Assembly (NCBI GenBank): GCA_017962235.1
Contig: JAGCVS010000010.1
Coordinates: 177,595 to 241,594 of the forward strand
DNA from: Bacteroidales bacterium
Lineage (GTDB): Bacteria > Bacteroidota > Bacteroidia > Bacteroidales > UBA932
DNA length: 64,000 nt
Reading direction: 5' to 3'
Part shown: piece after piece, positions 1 through 9,228 of the stretch
Layout of the letters: every line of letters starts with the position of its first letter
Position numbering within the stretch: the first letter of the stretch is position 1
Translations under genes and position numbers: made by a program
The notes under the pieces: model-generated
The model's database searches: none
The model's input: only the letters and a program-made list of their open reading frames with translations
Told to the model about the DNA's origin: nothing

Positions 1-189
1 GCGGCCGGTGGTGAAGCGGGTGCCGGTAAGTATGGCCACCTGCAGACGGTGCGCAACCGTCTGGCTGAGCCTCTGCGGCTTGGAGAAGTCCAGGCGCCAG
101 ATATCGTAGGTGAGGAATTCGAGGAGATTCTTCAAGGCCTCGATCCACTTGCCCACGCACTCTTTTATATGTCCCCAGAACTCGTTCAT
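1..189 (-). CDS. YihY/BrkB-family membrane protein, N-terminal fragment
   Basis: Only the first 63 codons are visible; the rest lies left of the window. The reading begins MNEFWGHIKECVGKWIEAL and continues with LEFLTYDIWRL, which resembles the cytoplasmic start of Bacteroidetes YihY/BrkB inner-membrane proteins. The transmembrane part would be off-window, so the family call rests on the N-terminus alone. Its ATG overlaps the ligA stop codon by four bases (ATGA), which implies translational coupling and one transcript with ligA upstream. The family is now regarded as a membrane protein of unclear function rather than an RNase. Confidence 0.55.
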   Translation of the reverse strand, partial: MNEFWGHIKECVGKWIEALKNLLEFLTYDIWRLDFSKPQRLSQTVAHRLQVAILTGTRFTTGR

Positions 190-2213
190 CTGCCAATCAT
201 GCTATAGAACTGCTGTTCGTCAATTATCTCTATGCCAAGCGAGTTGGCCTTCTTTACCTTTGCGTCGCCGGGCTTGTCGCCCGCCAGCAGGTAGCTGGTC
301 TTGCCGCTCACGCTGCCGGTGGCGCTGCCGCCGTTGGCCTCTATCAGAGACTTCATCTCTTCGCGCGAGATGGAGAAGACGCCCGATACCACTATCGATT
401 TGCCGGCAAGCAGGTCGGAGACCTTCTGTGCTGCGCCGCCCGCGAACTGCAGGCCGGCCGCCTTAAGCTCTTCTATCAGCTTGAGGTTGTCGGGGTCGGC
501 AAAGTAGTCTGCAACCGAGGCCGCCACAATGTCGCCGATGTCTTCGATTTCAGATAGCTGCTGCGCGCTAGCATGCTCCAGAGCTTCGATGTCCGGAAAG
601 TGCTTTGCCAGCAGTTTGGCGGTGGTTTTGCCTATGTGGCGGATGCCCAGCGCATACAGCACGCGGGCGTAGGGCACCGTCTTGCTCTTCTCAAGGCTGC
701 CCAGGAAGTTGTCGCAAGAGCGCTCCTGCCAGCCGTCCAGTTGCATCAGCTGCTCCTTGGTGAGGCGGTACAGGTCGCTCAGACGGCGTATCAGGTTCAG
801 GTTGTAAAGCTGGTCTATGGTGGCGTCGCCCGCCAGGATGTCCATGGCGTCGCGGCTGGTAAAGTGCACGAAGGCCGCCTTGGTCTGGGTGGGGCATCCG
901 GTGCGGTTGGGGCAGTAGTGGCGCGCCTGGTCCTCGTCCCTCACCAGCGGGGTGCCGCAGTCGGGGCAGAGGGTGGGGAAGTCGGGCCTGACGGCGTCAT
1001 CGGGACGCTTTGATAGCTCCACGCCCGTTATCTTGGGGATGATTTCGCCCCCCTTCTCTACATACACCCAGTCGCCGATGCGCACGTCCAGAAGGTCCAT
1101 CTGGTCTTTGTTGTGCAGCGAGGCCCGCTTCACGATGGTGCCCGAGAGGGGTACCGGCTCCAGATTGGCCACCGGAGTTATCGCGCCGGTGCGGCCCACC
1201 TGATAGTCGATGCTGTTCAGGCGGGTGAGCGCCTGCTCCGGTTTGAACTTGTATGCCGTGGCCCAGCGCGGCGACTTGGCGGTGAAGCCCAGCCGCTTCT
1301 GCAGCTGCAAATCGTTAACCTTTATAACGACGCCGTCTGTGGCGTATGGCAGCGCCTTGCGGCGGGAATCCCAACAGTCGATGTAATCCACCACGTCCGC
1401 GGCCCCTTTGCGCACCTGCGATAGTTCGCTGGTAGGAAGGCCCCAAGCCGATGCGGCGGCTATGGCTTCGCTGTGGGTGGAGAAGGGGAGTTCTTCCCCA
1501 AGCATGTGGTAGAGCACGCAGTCCAGTCCGCGCTCCGCAACCTGGGCGCTGCTTTGCAGTTTGAGGCTGCCGCTGGCGGCGTTGCGGGGGTTGGCGAACG
1601 GCTGCTCGCCTATCTCTTCCTTCTCTTTGTTAAGCGTCTCGAAGGCGGCGTACGGCATGAATATCTCGCCGCGGATTTCAAACTCGCGGGGCCAGTTGCC
1701 CGGCTTCAGGTGGCGGGGAATCGACTTGATTGTGAGCACATTCTCCAGCACGTTGTCGCCCTTGACGCCGTCGCCGCGGGTCACGGCCTGCTTCAGCTCT
1801 CCGCCAACGTATGTGAGGCATATCGCCACGCCGTCGAATTTCAGTTCGCAGGAATATTCCAGTTTCTCGCCGTTTTCAGCCTCAATCTTGTTGCAGAAGG
1901 CAAGCATCTCTTCCCGGCTGTAGGTGTTGCCCAGGGAGAGCATGGGGTACTTGTGGGTTACCTGTTCAAAGCCCCGTTTTTCTTCCTGCTTAGGGGCGGC
2001 CAGATCGCTGCCGACGTGCTGGGTGGGGGAGTCGGGCAGGGCTAGCTCCGGGTACATCGCCTCCAGCGCCTGCAACTCCTGCATCTTGAGGTCGAATTCA
2101 AAATCGGTAATCACGGGGCTGCTCAGCACATAATACTCGTAATTGTGCCGGTTGAGCTCCGCAGAAAGCGCCTCTATACGCTCTTTAGCAGCCGATTTTG
2201 AAATTCTTGCCAT
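186..2213 (-). CDS. ligA: NAD-dependent DNA ligase LigA
   Basis: This enzyme seals nicks in duplex DNA using NAD+ and is essential for joining Okazaki fragments. The 675-residue protein has the usual family length. The adenylated lysine lies in KFDG (K125). A four-cysteine zinc finger is seen at C416, C419, C434 and C440, followed by helix-hairpin-helix repeats (including LGIRHIGKTTAKLL) and a C-terminal BRCT domain from about residue 600. The frame is open 66 codons further upstream, but that part crosses a divergent promoter pair, and the ATG reading MARISKSAAKERIEAL matches normal family starts. The 3' end overlaps the BrkB-like gene. Confidence 0.97.
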   Translation of the reverse strand: MARISKSAAKERIEALSAELNRHNYEYYVLSSPVITDFEFDLKMQELQALEAMYPELALPDSPTQHVGSDLAAPKQEEKRGFEQVTHKYPMLSLGNTYSREEMLAFCNKIEAENGEKLEYSCELKFDGVAICLTYVGGELKQAVTRGDGVKGDNVLENVLTIKSIPRHLKPGNWPREFEIRGEIFMPYAAFETLNKEKEEIGEQPFANPRNAASGSLKLQSSAQVAERGLDCVLYHMLGEELPFSTHSEAIAAASAWGLPTSELSQVRKGAADVVDYIDCWDSRRKALPYATDGVVIKVNDLQLQKRLGFTAKSPRWATAYKFKPEQALTRLNSIDYQVGRTGAITPVANLEPVPLSGTIVKRASLHNKDQMDLLDVRIGDWVYVEKGGEIIPKITGVELSKRPDDAVRPDFPTLCPDCGTPLVRDEDQARHYCPNRTGCPTQTKAAFVHFTSRDAMDILAGDATIDQLYNLNLIRRLSDLYRLTKEQLMQLDGWQERSCDNFLGSLEKSKTVPYARVLYALGIRHIGKTTAKLLAKHFPDIEALEHASAQQLSEIEDIGDIVAASVADYFADPDNLKLIEELKAAGLQFAGGAAQKVSDLLAGKSIVVSGVFSISREEMKSLIEANGGSATGSVSGKTSYLLAGDKPGDAKVKKANSLGIEIIDEQQFYSMIGR

Positions 2214-2233
2214 GTAAGAAGAAATATAATCTG

Positions 2234-2241
2234 CAAATATA
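2234..2241 (-). promoter_or_regulatory. ligA -7 box
   Basis: TATATTTG on the minus strand fits the Bacteroidetes TAnnTTTG box and ends 20 bases before the ligA ATG. It supports the downstream ligA start. Confidence 0.6.
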
Positions 2242-2261
2242 CTTAAAAATCGGTTTTTTTC

Positions 2262-2269
2262 TAACTTTG
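2262..2269 (+). promoter_or_regulatory. pfp -7 box
   Basis: TAACTTTG fits TAnnTTTG and lies 25 bases before the pfp ATG. It is back to back with the ligA box, so the two genes have divergent promoters within about 80 bases. Confidence 0.65.
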
Positions 2270-2294
2270 CGGCAGCAATACAACATTCAATTAT

Positions 2295-3524
2295 ATGAAA
2301 GATTCCATCATTATCCTTTGCGGCGGCGGCCCCGCTCCGGGCATGAACACCGTCGTTTGCTCCGTAGCAAAAACTTTCCTTACCAACGGTTATCGCGTAA
2401 TTGGCCTTCACGGCGGTTATTCAGGGCTTTTCAGCAAGAATCCCCGCACAGAGGACATCGATTTCTTCAAGGCGGACGCATACTTTAACCGCGGCGGCAG
2501 TTACCTGCAGATGAGCCGTTTCAAACCCACCGACGAGGATTTTGAAAAGAACTTCAACCTCCCCCTGTTCCAGGAGAACAACATCAAGTTGCTGGTAACC
2601 GTGGGCGGCGACGATACCGCATCCACCGCCAACCGCATTGCCAAGTTCCTCTCCGCGAAGAACTATCCCATCAGCAACATCCACGTGCCCAAGACAATCG
2701 ATAACGACCTGCCGCTTCCCAACAACACCCCCACCTTCGGCTTCAACAGCGCCAAAGACGAGGGCGCGCACATTGCACGCACCGTTTATGAGGATGCACG
2801 CACTTCCGGCAACTGGCTGCTTATCAGCGCCATGGGTCGTTCTGCAGGCCACCTGGCACTGGGCATAGGCGAGGCTACCCACTGCCCCATGACCATCATC
2901 CCGGAGATGTTCAACAAGACCACCATCTCCATAGACAAGATAATCAAGCTCACCGTTTCCGCCATCATCAAGCGCAAACTCCTGGGTATCCACTACGGTA
3001 CCGTGGTAGTTGCTGAGGGTGTGTTCCACGACCTCGAGCCTGAGGACATCAAGGCTACCGGCGTGCACATGACATACGACGAGCACGGCCACCCCGAGCT
3101 TGGCAAGATAAGCAAGGCTGTCCTGTTCAACGACATCCTGGAGAAGGAGTTCAAGAAAATTGGCCTCAAGATCAAGACCCGTCCCGTGGAAATCGGCTAC
3201 GACGTCCGCTGCCAGGACCCCATCGCTTACGATCTGACCTACTGCTCAGAGCTGGCTATGGGCGCATACGAGCTCTTCAAGAAGGGCGAGACCGGCTGCA
3301 TGGTTTATGTTGATGTCAATGGCGAGGCACATCCTCTCTACCTGAAGGATCTGCAGCAGGCCGACGGCAAGATTCCGCCACGCCGCGTAGCCATCGACGG
3401 CGGCATCGCGCAGAACTACTACAACCACATCTGCCACTACATCACCCCCGCCGACTACGAAGCCGCCAAGGCATTCGTTCCCAACCCCGCAGATTACGAC
3501 TTCAAGAAGATCCTGAACTGGTAA
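2295..3524 (+). CDS. pfp: Pyrophosphate-dependent 6-phosphofructokinase
   Basis: This cytoplasmic enzyme phosphorylates fructose 6-phosphate to fructose 1,6-bisphosphate, reversibly when pyrophosphate is the donor. The 409-residue protein carries GGDD at 104-107 and PKTIDND at 132-138. In this family the second Asp of GGDD (D107) and the Lys of PKTIDND (K133) mark pyrophosphate use; ATP enzymes have Gly at both places. A substrate-binding stretch MGRSAGHLA follows in the middle of the protein. The gene stands alone between a divergent promoter and a strong terminator. Donor specificity is inferred from the signature residues and is not proven here. Confidence 0.93.
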   Translation: MKDSIIILCGGGPAPGMNTVVCSVAKTFLTNGYRVIGLHGGYSGLFSKNPRTEDIDFFKADAYFNRGGSYLQMSRFKPTDEDFEKNFNLPLFQENNIKLLVTVGGDDTASTANRIAKFLSAKNYPISNIHVPKTIDNDLPLPNNTPTFGFNSAKDEGAHIARTVYEDARTSGNWLLISAMGRSAGHLALGIGEATHCPMTIIPEMFNKTTISIDKIIKLTVSAIIKRKLLGIHYGTVVVAEGVFHDLEPEDIKATGVHMTYDEHGHPELGKISKAVLFNDILEKEFKKIGLKIKTRPVEIGYDVRCQDPIAYDLTYCSELAMGAYELFKKGETGCMVYVDVNGEAHPLYLKDLQQADGKIPPRRVAIDGGIAQNYYNHICHYITPADYEAAKAFVPNPADYDFKKILNW

Positions 3525-3544
3525 CCCGTTCCAGAAATTCTATA

Positions 3545-3580
3545 AAAAACAACCTCCATCGTTCGGTGGAGGTTGTTTTT
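3545..3580. terminator. Bidirectional intrinsic terminator
   Basis: A perfect 14-base-pair stem (AAAAACAACCTCCA pairing with TGGAGGTTGTTTTT) has an 8-base loop and A/T runs on both sides. It sits between the convergent pfp and aldo/keto reductase genes and can stop transcription from either strand. Confidence 0.9.
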
Positions 3581-4707
3581 TATTGTTTCTCGAAGGTGGC
3601 GGCGGCTTGCTTGAGGGTGGCGATGATGGGGAGGTGCTGGGGACAGACGCCTTCGCACTGGCCGCACTCGATGCAGTCTGAGGGTTTGCCGTGGTTCTGG
3701 ATGTGAATGGAGAAATACCAGTCGCTGTTCCAGTCGGTAGGGTGGAACTCCTTGGAGTTGAGGTCGGAGAAGATGTCGGGGATGGCGATGTTCATGGGGC
3801 AGCCGTCGGTGCAGTAGCGGCAGCCGGTGCAGGCCACCAGACGTTTGCCGGCCATGATCTGGTTCACGCGGGCGATGGCGGCTTTCTCAACGTCGTCCAG
3901 GGGTTTGAAATCGGTCATGTAAGAGAGATTGTCGCGCATCTGGTCCAGGGAGCTCATGCCACTGAGCACCATGATGTTATTGGGGAACGATGCCGCAAAG
4001 CGGATGGCGTAGCTGGCCTGGCTTGCGCCGGTGCCAAGGTCTTTGAGCGGCTGGGCGGCATCCTCCGGCAGATTGGCCAGCATGCCTCCCTTCACCGGCT
4101 CCATTATCACCACGGGCTTGCCAAACTTTTCGCATACCTCGTAGCAGCGGCGGGACTGGATACCCTCATCGTCAAAGTCGATATAGTTGAACTGTAGCTG
4201 AACCAGTTCCAGCTCGGGGAAATCTGTGAGGATCTGCTCCAGAAGTTCCGGCTTGTCGTGGAAGGAGAGACCCACGTGGCGCACCTTGCCCTCTTTCTTG
4301 AGCTCGAATGCGGTTTCGTATGCCTTCCAAGCCCTGAAATCGCGGTAATAATCGTGGGTCTGGGCGTGCAGCAGATAGAAGTCAAAGTAGTCTACACCGC
4401 AGGCATCCAACTGCATCGCAAAGAACTTGCGGATGCCTTCCGGATTGGGCTCGAACATGCCGTGGGAGAGCTTGTCCACCAGCAGGTAGCTTTCGCGCGG
4501 ATAGCGGCTGGTGAGGCAAGTCTTTATAGCTTTCTCGCTGAGGCCGGAGTGATAGCCGTGGGCGGTGTCAAAATAGTTGAAACCCTTCTCAATGAAGAGG
4601 TCTACCATCTGTGACATCTGTGCCGTGTCTATCTCGGAGCCGTTTAGCGGCAGGCGCATGCAGCCGAATCCGAAGTTTTTCTTGATTTCGGGAAAGAAGG
4701 TATTCAT
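3580..4707 (-). CDS. Aldo/keto reductase with C-terminal 2x[4Fe-4S] domain
   Basis: The N-terminal 280 residues form an aldo/keto reductase barrel with the usual Asp-Tyr pair (FDTAHGY), Lys (LLVDKLS) and His (FDFYLLHAQ). The C-terminal part carries two ferredoxin-type clusters, CTGCRYCTDGCP and CIECGQCEGVCP. Such fusions are common in anaerobes and probably couple NAD(P)H or ferredoxin electrons to carbonyl reduction; the substrate is unknown. No export signal is visible, so it should be cytoplasmic, unlike the paralogue near 35 kb. The stop codon lies on the edge of the shared terminator. Confidence 0.88.
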   Translation of the reverse strand: MNTFFPEIKKNFGFGCMRLPLNGSEIDTAQMSQMVDLFIEKGFNYFDTAHGYHSGLSEKAIKTCLTSRYPRESYLLVDKLSHGMFEPNPEGIRKFFAMQLDACGVDYFDFYLLHAQTHDYYRDFRAWKAYETAFELKKEGKVRHVGLSFHDKPELLEQILTDFPELELVQLQFNYIDFDDEGIQSRRCYEVCEKFGKPVVIMEPVKGGMLANLPEDAAQPLKDLGTGASQASYAIRFAASFPNNIMVLSGMSSLDQMRDNLSYMTDFKPLDDVEKAAIARVNQIMAGKRLVACTGCRYCTDGCPMNIAIPDIFSDLNSKEFHPTDWNSDWYFSIHIQNHGKPSDCIECGQCEGVCPQHLPIIATLKQAAATFEKQ

Positions 4708-4743
4708 AATTTGCTCAAATCGTTCTGAGCAAAGTTATAAAAA

Positions 4744-5112
4744 CTATTTCAAGAACACGAAGAATACTGCCAGCACCAGGCATGCGAAGGCGGCGAGGTG
4801 GTTCCACTGGATGGGCTGACCCTTGAAGAGGAACATCACTATAATGGAGAAGACAGTGAGCGAGATGACCTCCTGTATCACCTTGAGCTGGAGCAGGTTG
4901 AACGGGCCGCCGTTGCCCTGGAAGCCGATTCGGTTGGCGGGCACCAGCAGGCAGTATTCGAAGAAGGCGATGCCCCACGAAAAGAGGATGATGAGTATCA
5001 GCGGCCAGCTTGTGGTGATGTTCATCTCCTGCAACTTGAGGTGGCCGTACCAGGCGAACGTCATGAGCACGTTACTGAATATCAGCATCAACACAGTCCA
5101 GAATCCTTGCAT
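4744..5112 (-). CDS. DMT-superfamily DUF486 membrane protein
   Basis: This 122-residue, very hydrophobic protein has four predicted membrane helices. The stretch FSWGIAFFEYCLLVPANRIG is characteristic of the DUF486 family, a small branch related to drug/metabolite transporters. The function is unknown. It lies 36 bases upstream of the aldo/keto reductase in the same direction and may be transcribed with it. A TAAATTTG box stands 36 bases before its start. Confidence 0.85.
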   Translation of the reverse strand: MQGFWTVLMLIFSNVLMTFAWYGHLKLQEMNITTSWPLILIILFSWGIAFFEYCLLVPANRIGFQGNGGPFNLLQLKVIQEVISLTVFSIIVMFLFKGQPIQWNHLAAFACLVLAVFFVFLK

Positions 5113-5147
5113 AGTGATAAAGTTTTATTTTTTGGTGTTTTGGCGCG

Positions 5148-5155
5148 CAAATTTA
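5148..5155 (-). promoter_or_regulatory. DUF486 gene -7 box
   Basis: TAAATTTG on the minus strand fits TAnnTTTG and lies 35 bases upstream of the DUF486 ATG. Confidence 0.55.
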
Positions 5156-5166
5156 TCATTTCTTTA

Positions 5167-5174
5167 TAACTTTG
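5167..5174 (+). promoter_or_regulatory. eno -7 box
   Basis: TAACTTTG fits TAnnTTTG and gives a leader of roughly 45 bases before the enolase ATG. It diverges from the DUF486 box eleven bases away. Confidence 0.6.
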
Positions 5175-5213
5175 CAATTCTGAAAAGACATAAACACGAA
5201 CAATTAATAATAA

Positions 5214-6530
<1,317 letters not shown>

Positions 6531-6553
6531 CAGTCTTTATCAGACAGAAGAAT

Positions 6554-6584
6554 GCCCGTCTCCCTTATAGGGGGCGGGCTTTTT
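6554..6584 (+). terminator. eno terminator
   Basis: A GC-rich stem (GCCCGTCTCCC with GGGGGCGGGC, including wobble pairs) is followed by five T residues, 24 bases after the eno stop. Confidence 0.85.
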
Positions 6585-6610
6585 CTTTGAAGAATGTTGC
6601 CGGAGGCAGA

Positions 6611-7012
6611 CTATTTGTCTATGTGCTGCTTCCAGGTGTCTTCCTCTTTTACAAACGACATGGTTTCGTCTTCTTCAGTGCCGTTCTTGTAGTTGATGTG
6701 GACTTTGACGGTGGCCTTGTCGCCATCTTCGTTCAGTTCGGTTCCGGTGAACTTGTAGTCCTTGATGCCGCCCTTCTCGTTAATAGTTTCGGAGAGTTTC
6801 TCCTCTACCAGGCCGGTGAGCATCTTGGTGTCAGATTCGTCCAGACCAAAGGTCTTTGCATAAGCGTCCCAGTCACCTTTCTGGATGGCGGACATTGCCT
6901 GTGCAGCCACCTTCTCGGGGCCCTTGGCAGCCTTGTCGGCAGAGTTGGATTTGCAAGCGGCGCAGCAGCCTATCACAGCCACCAGCGCGAGAGCCATAAT
7001 TAACTTTTTCAT
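6611..7012 (-). CDS. Small lipoprotein, DUF4878-like
   Basis: The 133-residue protein has a charged N-terminus, a hydrophobic core and a cysteine-rich lipobox region (AVIGCCAAC), so it is probably a membrane-anchored lipoprotein. The rest is an alternating alpha/beta fold resembling DUF4878/NTF2-like modules, with phrases such as VAAQAMSAIQKGDWDAYAK and a C-terminal strand pair ending TWKQHIDK. The function is unknown. It lies 12 bases behind the permuted-papain gene in the same direction and has no promoter box of its own, so the two are likely cotranscribed. Confidence 0.7.
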   Translation of the reverse strand: MKKLIMALALVAVIGCCAACKSNSADKAAKGPEKVAAQAMSAIQKGDWDAYAKTFGLDESDTKMLTGLVEEKLSETINEKGGIKDYKFTGTELNEDGDKATVKVHINYKNGTEEDETMSFVKEEDTWKQHIDK

Positions 7013-7024
7013 AGTGCTTTGAGT

Positions 7025-7612
7025 TTAAAATTGATAGTATCTTTCGTTATTTGAATAGTTCAGCAGATGCTCCGGGAGCAGGCATTCGCCGTCTATGTGG
7101 AGCAGGTGGACGTTGCGGCTGCGCCCCTCTGCAAGGTCGATGCCGGCGGCGCGGTACAGGCGCCAGACAAGCTCTGTGCAATATACCGCGGTGGAATCTT
7201 CCAGATTGTAATCGTGGTCAAAGCGGACGCTGTCGCGGGCCATTCGCAGGGCGGCGGCCTTCATACTTGCCACAGCGGCGGAATCACGCAACCCGGTGTG
7301 TACCAGACAGCCGCGCTTGGCCCTTTCGCTGCAGAAAAAAACATCGGTGCTTTCCGCCTTCACCCGGTCAAAATCTTCTGTCGATTCTTTCTCGCCCGGC
7401 ACGGCGTGCACCACCACCCACTTGTCGCCTTCCTTGAACAGCAGGCCGATATGGCTGTAGATGCCGTCGCCCTCCGCCGCCGTAACCGCGCGGCTCATCA
7501 CTCCGCGTCCGCAACGGAAAGCCAGATCGCCCTCCGCAATCTGGTCAAAAGGGAGACTGACGGCCGTGCTGCGCCCGGTGCAACCGTGCATCATCGCCAT
7601 AGCTATCGTCAT
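7025..7612 (-). CDS. YiiX/YebB-like permuted papain-fold hydrolase
   Basis: The motif order fits the circularly permuted NlpC/P60-like (YiiX/YebB) family: GDLAFRCG, then a catalytic His in YSHIGLLF, then a Cys-Glu pair in VYCTELVWRLY near the C-terminus. Members are thought to cleave amide or thioester bonds in cell-envelope substrates. The start is uncertain. I chose the ATG reading MTIAMAMMHGC, but a TTG eight codons upstream would give a better lipoprotein signal (MRVNPFILMTIAMAMMHGC). A farther ATG near 7696 would leave no room for a promoter between it and the divergent GH3 gene. Confidence 0.72.
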   Translation of the reverse strand: MTIAMAMMHGCTGRSTAVSLPFDQIAEGDLAFRCGRGVMSRAVTAAEGDGIYSHIGLLFKEGDKWVVVHAVPGEKESTEDFDRVKAESTDVFFCSERAKRGCLVHTGLRDSAAVASMKAAALRMARDSVRFDHDYNLEDSTAVYCTELVWRLYRAAGIDLAEGRSRNVHLLHIDGECLLPEHLLNYSNNERYYQF

Positions 7613-7667
7613 TAGTATGAAGGGATTAACACGCAATATCCAAAAGTATTCATTATTAGGCAGATTG

Positions 7668-7680
7668 ACAAATAATTTGT
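7668..7680. promoter_or_regulatory. Palindrome between divergent genes
   Basis: ACAAAT-A-ATTTGT is a perfect short palindrome holding a TTTG on each strand. It lies between the divergent hydrolase and GH3 genes. Neither side fits TAnnTTTG exactly, so a shared divergent promoter or operator is only suggested. Confidence 0.3.
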
Positions 7681-7705
7681 AAATTCGCGGCGACAAAAAA
7701 CGGAT

Positions 7706-9226
7706 ATGGATCCCCTGACCTCAATTGCCCGCAGCTATTTCAGCTATCGTATCGCCGCCATGAAGCGGTACGATGACCATTTTGAGCAGCTGCAGCGCGA
7801 CACTCTCGCATTTCTGGTGCAGCGTGCTGCCAAGACTGTATGGGGCAGGGAGCACGGATACGATTCCATAAAGGATTATGCCGATTTTGCGGCGCGCGTC
7901 CCGTTTGGCGACTATGCCACCCACAAGCCGTACATCCTCAGGATGATGGACGGGGAGCACGATGTGCTCTGGAAGGGTCGCGTGAAGTACTTTGCCACAT
8001 CGTCCGGCACCACCAGCGACAATATCAAGTTCATCCCGGTGTCTTACCGCGGCTTGCACAAATGTCACATGCAGGGCGGCCACGATGTCACCGCCAGTTA
8101 TCTGCATGCCCATCCGGAGAGTGAGGTCGCAAAGGGTTACTCCCTGATTCTCACGGGTAATTTCAATCCCAAATACACCACGGAGAAGGCCAAGGTGGGG
8201 GATGTGAGCGCAATCATGGCCTCCGCCATCCCGCAGTTCCTCCGCTCCGTTCTGCACATAGTGCCCGACCTTGAGATCGCCCAGATTCAGGACATCAACC
8301 AGAAGTACGAGGCCATTGGCGATGTTATAAAAGACAAGCGACTGGTATCCATCAGCGGTACTCCGGACTGGCTGCTGGTGCTGCTGAACCGCACTTTGGA
8401 GCGCTCCGGCGCCAAGTCGTTCGGCGAGCTCTGGCCCCACATGGAGTTCTTTGCTCACGGCGGCATGAGCATGATGCCTTACAGGCCGATATACGAGGCC
8501 CAGTTCGCTCCGCGCCAAATCACTTTCATAGAGAACTACAACGCATCCGAAGGGTTCTTCGGGGTGCAGACCGATACCACAGATCCGGCAATGCTGCTCA
8601 TGCTGGACTACGATGTATTCTACGAGTTCATCCCGATGTCGGAATACGGGAAGCCGGGCGCTCATGCAGTGCCCCTCTGGGAAGCCGAACCGGGCGTGGA
8701 TTATGCGCTGCTGGTGTCCACATCCTCCGGCTTGTGGCGCTACGATATCGGCGACGTGGTGCGCTTTACCCGCAAGGCGCCCTACAAGTTTGTGATTGTG
8801 GGCCGTACCCATCAGTGCATCAATATCTGGGGCGAGGACCTTTCCGTGCAGCAGGCAGAAAAGGCGCTCTCAGACGCGTGTGCCGCAACCGGCGCCACAG
8901 TTATCGAGTTCGCGGTGGCTCCGCTGGTTTATGCCGACTCCGCCGCCGGCCATCATCAGTGGCTCATCGAGTTTGAAAAGCGTCCCGCCGACATGGCGCA
9001 GTTCGCCGCCGTCCTGGAGAAGGCGGTCCGTGCAGAAGACCATGATTATGAACACTTCAGCGTGGATGCGGGCGGCATTCTCCAGCCTCTGGAAATCATT
9101 GAGGCGCGCCCCGGTCTGTTCTACGAATGGATGGACGCCCGCGGCAAATTCGGCGGTCAGCATAAGGTGCCGCGCCTGTCGTCAAAGCGCAACCAGTTCG
9201 AAGAACTTCTGGCGCTCAACAAATAA
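7706..9226 (+). CDS. GH3 auxin-responsive-promoter family adenylating enzyme
   Basis: This 506-residue protein belongs to the GH3 branch of the acyl-adenylating (ANL) enzymes. The ATP-binding loop is seen as FATSSGTTSDNIKFIPVS near residue 100, and later motifs include YNASEGFFGVQ and SSGLWRYDIGDVV. Plant members conjugate amino acids to carboxylic hormones. Bacterial members, common in Bacteroidetes, have no assigned substrate. The gene is complete and convergent with the EamA gene two bases downstream. Its pairing with a divergent amidase-like hydrolase is suggestive (amide making and breaking) but unproven. Confidence 0.85.
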   Translation: MDPLTSIARSYFSYRIAAMKRYDDHFEQLQRDTLAFLVQRAAKTVWGREHGYDSIKDYADFAARVPFGDYATHKPYILRMMDGEHDVLWKGRVKYFATSSGTTSDNIKFIPVSYRGLHKCHMQGGHDVTASYLHAHPESEVAKGYSLILTGNFNPKYTTEKAKVGDVSAIMASAIPQFLRSVLHIVPDLEIAQIQDINQKYEAIGDVIKDKRLVSISGTPDWLLVLLNRTLERSGAKSFGELWPHMEFFAHGGMSMMPYRPIYEAQFAPRQITFIENYNASEGFFGVQTDTTDPAMLLMLDYDVFYEFIPMSEYGKPGAHAVPLWEAEPGVDYALLVSTSSGLWRYDIGDVVRFTRKAPYKFVIVGRTHQCINIWGEDLSVQQAEKALSDACAATGATVIEFAVAPLVYADSAAGHHQWLIEFEKRPADMAQFAAVLEKAVRAEDHDYEHFSVDAGGILQPLEIIEARPGLFYEWMDARGKFGGQHKVPRLSSKRNQFEELLALNK

Positions 9227-9228
9227 TC

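Noticed and set aside
2214..2411. A 66-codon N-terminal extension of LigA
   Set aside because: It crosses the divergent promoter boxes and the start of pfp, and the downstream ATG gives the standard LigA N-terminus.
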